DNA of 35,782 nucleotides, from NCBI RefSeq assembly GCF_900170035.1, contig NZ_LT828559.1, positions 71,372 to 107,153 of the forward strand, in the 5' to 3' direction. The position numbers and the translations under genes were made by a program. The notes below the pieces were generated by a model that was not told where the DNA came from, did not search any database, and saw nothing but the letters and a program-made list of their open reading frames with translations. This stretch comes from Desulfamplus magnetovallimortis (GTDB lineage Bacteria; Desulfobacterota; Desulfobacteria; Desulfobacterales; Desulfobacteraceae). Below are positions 32,436-35,782 of the stretch, in pieces. How positions within the stretch are numbered: position 1 is the first letter of the stretch; every line of letters begins with the position of its first letter.

Positions 32436-33253
32436 TGAAAGCGTTTTTTATAGATCTGTCTGTATGTAATGGCTGCTACTGCTGCCAGATTGCCTGCAAG
32501 GATGAGCATGTTGCAAATGACTGGACTCCTTATGCAAAGCCCCAGCCAGATACAGGGCAGTTCTGGATCGGTTTGACAGAGCTTGTAAGAGGTCAGGTTC
32601 CAAAGGTTAAAGTGACTTATATACCCAAAATGTGTCACCATTGTGATGATGCTCCATGTATTGAGCAGTGTAAGTATGATGCAATCACCAAAAGAGAAGA
32701 TGGCCTTGTTCTCATTAATCCTGATAAGTGTACAGGATGCAAGCTCTGTAAAGATACCTGCCCACATGATGCCATATTCTTCAATGAGGGGCTAAATATT
32801 GCCCAGAAATGCACCGGATGTACTCATCTTTTAGATAATGACGATGAATGGACGGTTCCAAGGTGTGTTGATCAGTGTCCCACAGATGCCTTAAGATTTG
32901 GAGAAGAGGATGATTTCAGGGATTTTATTAAGGATGCAGAGTTTTTAAATCCTGAAGCCGGAACAAAATCAAGGGTCTATTACAAAAATCTGCCAAAGAA
33001 ATTTGTTGCAGGAACAATTTATGACCCTGTTGAAAAAGAGGTTATCATTGGAGCTGCCTGTACTTTGAAAGATAGTGAATCCGGAGAAACCTTTACTGCA
33101 ACAACTGATAATTTCGGTGATTTCTGGTTCAGAAAACTTGCAGATGACCGTACCTTTTCCCTGACCATTGATAAAGATGGTAAACAGAAGGTGATTGACG
33201 GTATTATTACAGACAAGGATTTAAGCCTTGGCGATATTCCCATGACTCTTTAA
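32435..33253 (+). CDS. Transhydroxylase-like iron-sulfur subunit with C-terminal beta domain
   Basis: The 272-residue protein has four cysteine motifs of the DmsB type: CNGCYCCQIAC, CHHCDDAPCIEQC, CTGCKLCKDTC and CTGCTHLL...CVDQC. From about residue 195 it has an extra beta-sandwich domain (GAACTLKDSESGETFTATTD, FGDFWFRKL), like the carboxypeptidase-regulatory or Cna_B type. This combination and length match the transhydroxylase beta subunit (about 274 residues) and support the call for the large subunit. Its ATG overlaps the previous stop by one base (TAATG), so both subunits are made from one transcript. There is no membrane anchor gene, which argues against a respiratory DMSO-reductase-type complex. 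Confidence 0.88.
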   Translation: MKAFFIDLSVCNGCYCCQIACKDEHVANDWTPYAKPQPDTGQFWIGLTELVRGQVPKVKVTYIPKMCHHCDDAPCIEQCKYDAITKREDGLVLINPDKCTGCKLCKDTCPHDAIFFNEGLNIAQKCTGCTHLLDNDDEWTVPRCVDQCPTDALRFGEEDDFRDFIKDAEFLNPEAGTKSRVYYKNLPKKFVAGTIYDPVEKEVIIGAACTLKDSESGETFTATTDNFGDFWFRKLADDRTFSLTIDKDGKQKVIDGIITDKDLSLGDIPMTL

Positions 33254-33342
33254 TCTTCTATATAAAAGTCACCGTAAGTGGCTGTTTTTATAAAGACTTT
33301 CAAGTCTTGGATTATGGCGGTGAACCGCCCTGTTGGTTTATA

Positions 33343-33474
33343 GTAAACGGTCATGGCCGGCATTCAGCCACCCCCAAATATGGAAATTTGTATCTATTTT
33401 CACGGTAAACAGGCATGATTGATTATGTATCAATCACCTCCAAATATAAAAATAATAGTCATTTTTACGGTAAA
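33343..33474 (-). repeat. Two tandem family B repeats
   Basis: Copies at 33343-33409 and 33405-33474 share one GTAAA(C) joint; both contain the CACCCCCAAATAT or CACCTCCAAATAT core and end in ACGGTAAA. The first is more diverged. The 33254-33667 gap has no gene. Confidence 0.7.
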
Positions 33475-33537
33475 AAATGGTTTTGACCTTTTTTGTGAAC
33501 AATTAGTTTTTAAGGATTTTACCTGTTATAGTTTAGG

Positions 33538-33565
33538 AAAGGGCAGACATTTATGTCTGCCCTTT
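33538..33565. terminator. Perfect hairpin before the aminopeptidase gene
   Basis: AAAGGGCAGACAT (33538-33550) and ATGTCTGCCCTTT (33553-33565) are perfect inverse complements, followed by CTTTG. It may stop transcripts from the molybdoenzyme operon. Confidence 0.65.
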
Positions 33566-33667
33566 CTTTGTTGCAATTCTGTCAATTATTCATTAAATCT
33601 GGTACAGAGTGATTAAAAAAAATGCAGCAGGGTAGTGAATGATTAGACGAGATAAAAAGGTGAAAAT

Positions 33668-35269
33668 ATGAAAACTACAAAAGTGATGGTCAGCGAAAAA
33701 AAGATAGAGCAATATGATGGAGATCTTCTGGTCTGTTTTGTTCCGGAAGCAGTGGATGGAGAGCTTGTATGTAATCCCCTGATACAAAAAGAGGTCTCCC
33801 GTGCCCATGAATACGGGGATTTTTCAGGAAAAACAGATAAGACCCTTCTCTTTTATCCTGATATTGGAGAAAGCAAATCTTCCCTGAATGCCAGGCGGGT
33901 ACTTGTGACAGGCATTGGTAAACCTTTTGGGCAGGGTGATGAAAAAGATAAAAAAAGGGGCAGTGCCAGTGTGGATGAAAAAGAGACAGACTTCGGTAAG
34001 CTTTGTGCTATACGTGAGGCATTCAGGCAGGCAGGGGGTACGGTTTCAAAGGTTTGCTCAACTGTGAAGGCTTCAAAAATAATGGTAACGGTTCCTGAAA
34101 TTGCAGGAGATTATTCAGGAGAAGTGGCAGAATCCCTTATAGAAGGAATTCTTCTTGGGGATTACCGTTTCACCAAATATAAAAAAGCAGATGAACAGGA
34201 GCCGGAATATTCTGGTATCAACGAAGTGAGGGTCTTTGCCGGAGAGCATGCTGCAAATGTGCGAAAATCAGTAAAACTTGGAGTTGCTTCCGCCCAGGCT
34301 GCCTGTGATGCAAGGGATATGGCCAACGAGCCAGGAAATGGGTGGAAAGCTCTGGATTTTGCAGCATATGCTGACGCATTGGCAAAAAAATATGACCTTA
34401 AATGTAAAATTATAAATAAAGAGGAGATTAAGAGGCTTGGCATGGGGGGCCTGCTTGCCGTTAATCAGGGCTCTGCCGAAGAGCCCTGCATGGTTATACT
34501 TGAATATCAGCCCAAACGAAAATCCCAGACAATTTTGCTTGTGGGAAAGGGGCTTACCTTTGATTCTGGAGGAATATGTCTCAAGCCGCCTGCAGGAATG
34601 GCTGACATGAAGTATGATATGTGCGGTGGTGCGGCTGTTATTGCAGCCATGCAGGCAGTTGGGCACGAAAAACCTGGGGTGGGCGTGGTTGCCATTATTC
34701 CTGCAACAGATAATCTTTCAGGCAGTGCTGCAATGAAACCTGGTGATATTATACGCCATTACAATGGCATTACTTCGGAAATAATCAATACAGATGCTGA
34801 GGGACGACTTATCCTTGCAGATGCCCTTGCTTATGGTATTGAACAGTACAAACCATCATGTGTGGTTGATATTGCCACATTGACAGGAGCTGTTATAACA
34901 GGTCTTGGTCATCATTATTCAGGGGTACTTGGTAACAGTGATGAGCTTGTGAAGCTTCTTGAAGATGCCGGTCATAGAGCCGGAGAACCCCTTTGGCGAC
35001 TGCCCCTTGGAAAGCCATACAGCAAACAGATAGAGTCAAAGGTGGCTGATATCAAAAACACAGGAGGAAAATCAGCCGGAACCATTACTGCGGCAGCCTA
35101 TCTTCAGCATTTTGTTGGGGATATTCACTGGGCGCATATTGACATTGCCGGAACAGCCTGGGATTTTACGGAAAAAAGTTACATACCCAAGGGGCCATCC
35201 GGAATTGGAGTCAGAACATTTCTGGAACTTATCAGAAACTGGAAAAAAGGAAGTTGTCAATCCAGATAA
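33668..35269 (+). CDS. pepA: Leucyl aminopeptidase, M17 family
   Basis: The 533-residue cytosolic aminopeptidase releases N-terminal residues from peptides using two metal ions. The N-terminal macro-like domain (1-170) is followed by the catalytic domain with VGKGLTFDSGGICLKPPAGMADMKYDMCGGAAV, which holds the metal-binding Lys and Asp residues, then NTDAEGRLILADAL, the M17 signature, and TLTGAVITGLG. Length is slightly above the usual 480-500 residues because of inserts near 90-110 (a lysine-rich DEKDKKRGSASVDEKE segment) and elsewhere. AAAGGTG precedes the ATG. The gene stands alone between repeat-rich spacers. Confidence 0.95.
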   Translation: MKTTKVMVSEKKIEQYDGDLLVCFVPEAVDGELVCNPLIQKEVSRAHEYGDFSGKTDKTLLFYPDIGESKSSLNARRVLVTGIGKPFGQGDEKDKKRGSASVDEKETDFGKLCAIREAFRQAGGTVSKVCSTVKASKIMVTVPEIAGDYSGEVAESLIEGILLGDYRFTKYKKADEQEPEYSGINEVRVFAGEHAANVRKSVKLGVASAQAACDARDMANEPGNGWKALDFAAYADALAKKYDLKCKIINKEEIKRLGMGGLLAVNQGSAEEPCMVILEYQPKRKSQTILLVGKGLTFDSGGICLKPPAGMADMKYDMCGGAAVIAAMQAVGHEKPGVGVVAIIPATDNLSGSAAMKPGDIIRHYNGITSEIINTDAEGRLILADALAYGIEQYKPSCVVDIATLTGAVITGLGHHYSGVLGNSDELVKLLEDAGHRAGEPLWRLPLGKPYSKQIESKVADIKNTGGKSAGTITAAAYLQHFVGDIHWAHIDIAGTAWDFTEKSYIPKGPSGIGVRTFLELIRNWKKGSCQSR

Positions 35270-35288
35270 TAGATTGTGTTCTGTTGAT

Positions 35289-35370
35289 TTTACCGTGAAA
35301 ATGACTGTCATTTTTATATTTGGGGGTGATTGATACGTAATCAATCATGCCTGTTTACTCAAAATCGACA
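35289..35370 (+). repeat. Family B copy followed by a family A end
   Basis: B unit 35289-35357 (TTTACCGTGAAAATGACTG to CCTGTTTAC) passes directly into CTCAAAATCGACA (35358-35370), after which family A sequence stops. The same arrangement is at 10-90. Confidence 0.7.
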
Positions 35371-35420
35371 TATTGATGGTTTTTTTGTCTCTTAGGAATT
35401 GGATCGAATTAACTTACCCA

Positions 35421-35460
35421 AACTTCCCCTCTCAATTTATGGAGAGGGGGCTGGGGCAAT
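35421..35460. repeat. CCCTCTC/GAGAGGG hairpin
   Basis: CCCCTCTC and GAGAGGGG are complementary with a short AT-rich loop, similar to the hairpin inside element E at 27917-27940. It may be a terminator-like or repeat remnant downstream of pepA. Confidence 0.4.
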
Positions 35461-35495
35461 GTTCTTGACTTAAGCCACCTGCCAACGCAAACGAG

Positions 35496-35636
35496 ATGAT
35501 AGTCTTCAATGATTTCAATCTCTGGTGGTGTCCCAAATATGTTGATGAGCTCTTGACAAACCTTGATTCAGCAGGGCTTTCACAAAAAGATATCAACACT
35601 TTTATGACACTACCCAATCTCTCTCTCTTGCCGTAA
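35496..35636 (+). CDS. Possible short remnant ORF
   Basis: A 46-codon frame starts MIVFNDFNLWWCPKYVDELL and ends LPNLSLLP. It has ordinary codon use and a helical, tryptophan-rich look, but no ribosome site and no recognised family. It may be the C-terminal leftover of a lost gene. The rest of 35640-35782 shows nothing clear. Confidence 0.2.
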   Translation: MIVFNDFNLWWCPKYVDELLTNLDSAGLSQKDINTFMTLPNLSLLP

Positions 35637-35782
35637 AACCCGTAAGGCAACAGCATTGAGGGACAAGGTGGGTCGGGAACCAGCTTGAACAATGGAAGGT
35701 TCTGCATTAACTGCATGTTAATATTGGGTTGAACTGAACCAACCTGGCATTCCTCTTTGGTGGAAGTGCGGCCGAGGACTAT

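Noticed and set aside
32354-32767. Minus-strand open frame over the molybdoenzyme subunit junction
   Set aside because: It is cysteine-rich only because it mirrors ferredoxin motifs; there is no start context.
1-35782. tRNA genes, including a Sec tRNA
   Set aside because: No cloverleaf with a TTCGA-type loop and CCA end was found by eye; a tRNA search program would be needed to exclude one.

Overview
The window looks like chromosome of an anaerobic, sulfate-reducer-like deltaproteobacterium (Desulfobacterota, probably Desulfobacterales). This is inferred from gene content: selenocysteine-containing Mvh/Hdr proteins, an FrhB-like ferredoxin protein, a TRAP transporter and a pyrogallol transhydroxylase-type molybdoenzyme. 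Intergenic DNA is AT-rich and full of small non-coding repeats. No tRNA, rRNA or CRISPR array was seen.

Layout. 1-7.1 kb is a mosaic of single genes: a small membrane protein, a periplasmic solute-binding protein, an AT-rich HdrD/GlpC-like iron-sulfur protein ending in an attC-like sequence, the tail of a broken DUF4143 ATPase, a Fic protein with an altered active-site motif, a cupin and RsgA. 7.5-13 kb (minus strand) holds an exported alpha/beta hydrolase followed by an unusually large exported arylsulfotransferase-like protein. 13.5-22.1 kb is the centrepiece: a hydrogenase maturation protease, then HdrA, MvhD, an FrhB-like protein, MvhG and MvhA. Three of these (HdrA, MvhD, MvhA) are interrupted by an in-frame TGA exactly where selenocysteine replaces cysteine in the family, and each TGA is followed by a bSECIS-like hairpin. 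Conventional gene calling would split or truncate all three. HdrA also carries an N-terminal helix-turn-helix-like segment in the same frame.

22.3-25.4 kb has a 64-residue unknown protein, a universal stress protein, an orphan release-factor homologue (PrfH) and a DUF4143 ATPase. 25.7-33.3 kb has a TRAP transporter (dctM, dctQ, dctP, minus strand) divergent from a two-subunit transhydroxylase-like molybdoenzyme; related ATGTAATATTRCAT palindromes lie in this divergent region and also before the 64-residue protein, suggesting one regulator. 33.7-35.3 kb is leucyl aminopeptidase.

How the genes may work together. MvhA/MvhG would oxidise H2 (or evolve it), MvhD would pass electrons to HdrA, and HdrA flavins would bifurcate or confurcate electrons, with the FrhB-like subunit as a likely extra electron entry or exit. 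HdrB/HdrC are absent, so the usual heterodisulfide site is missing here. The TRAP system may import the substrate of the neighbouring molybdoenzyme.

Repeats. At least five small families are present: A (about 170 bp, terminal inverted repeats and 6-7 bp target duplications), B (65 bp, GTAAA at both edges), C (about 106 bp, GGCATC...GATGCC ends), D (103 bp) and E (223 bp). One D copy is intact and the other carries a B copy at a precise position, giving an empty/filled pair. One A copy supplies the stop codon of the cupin gene.
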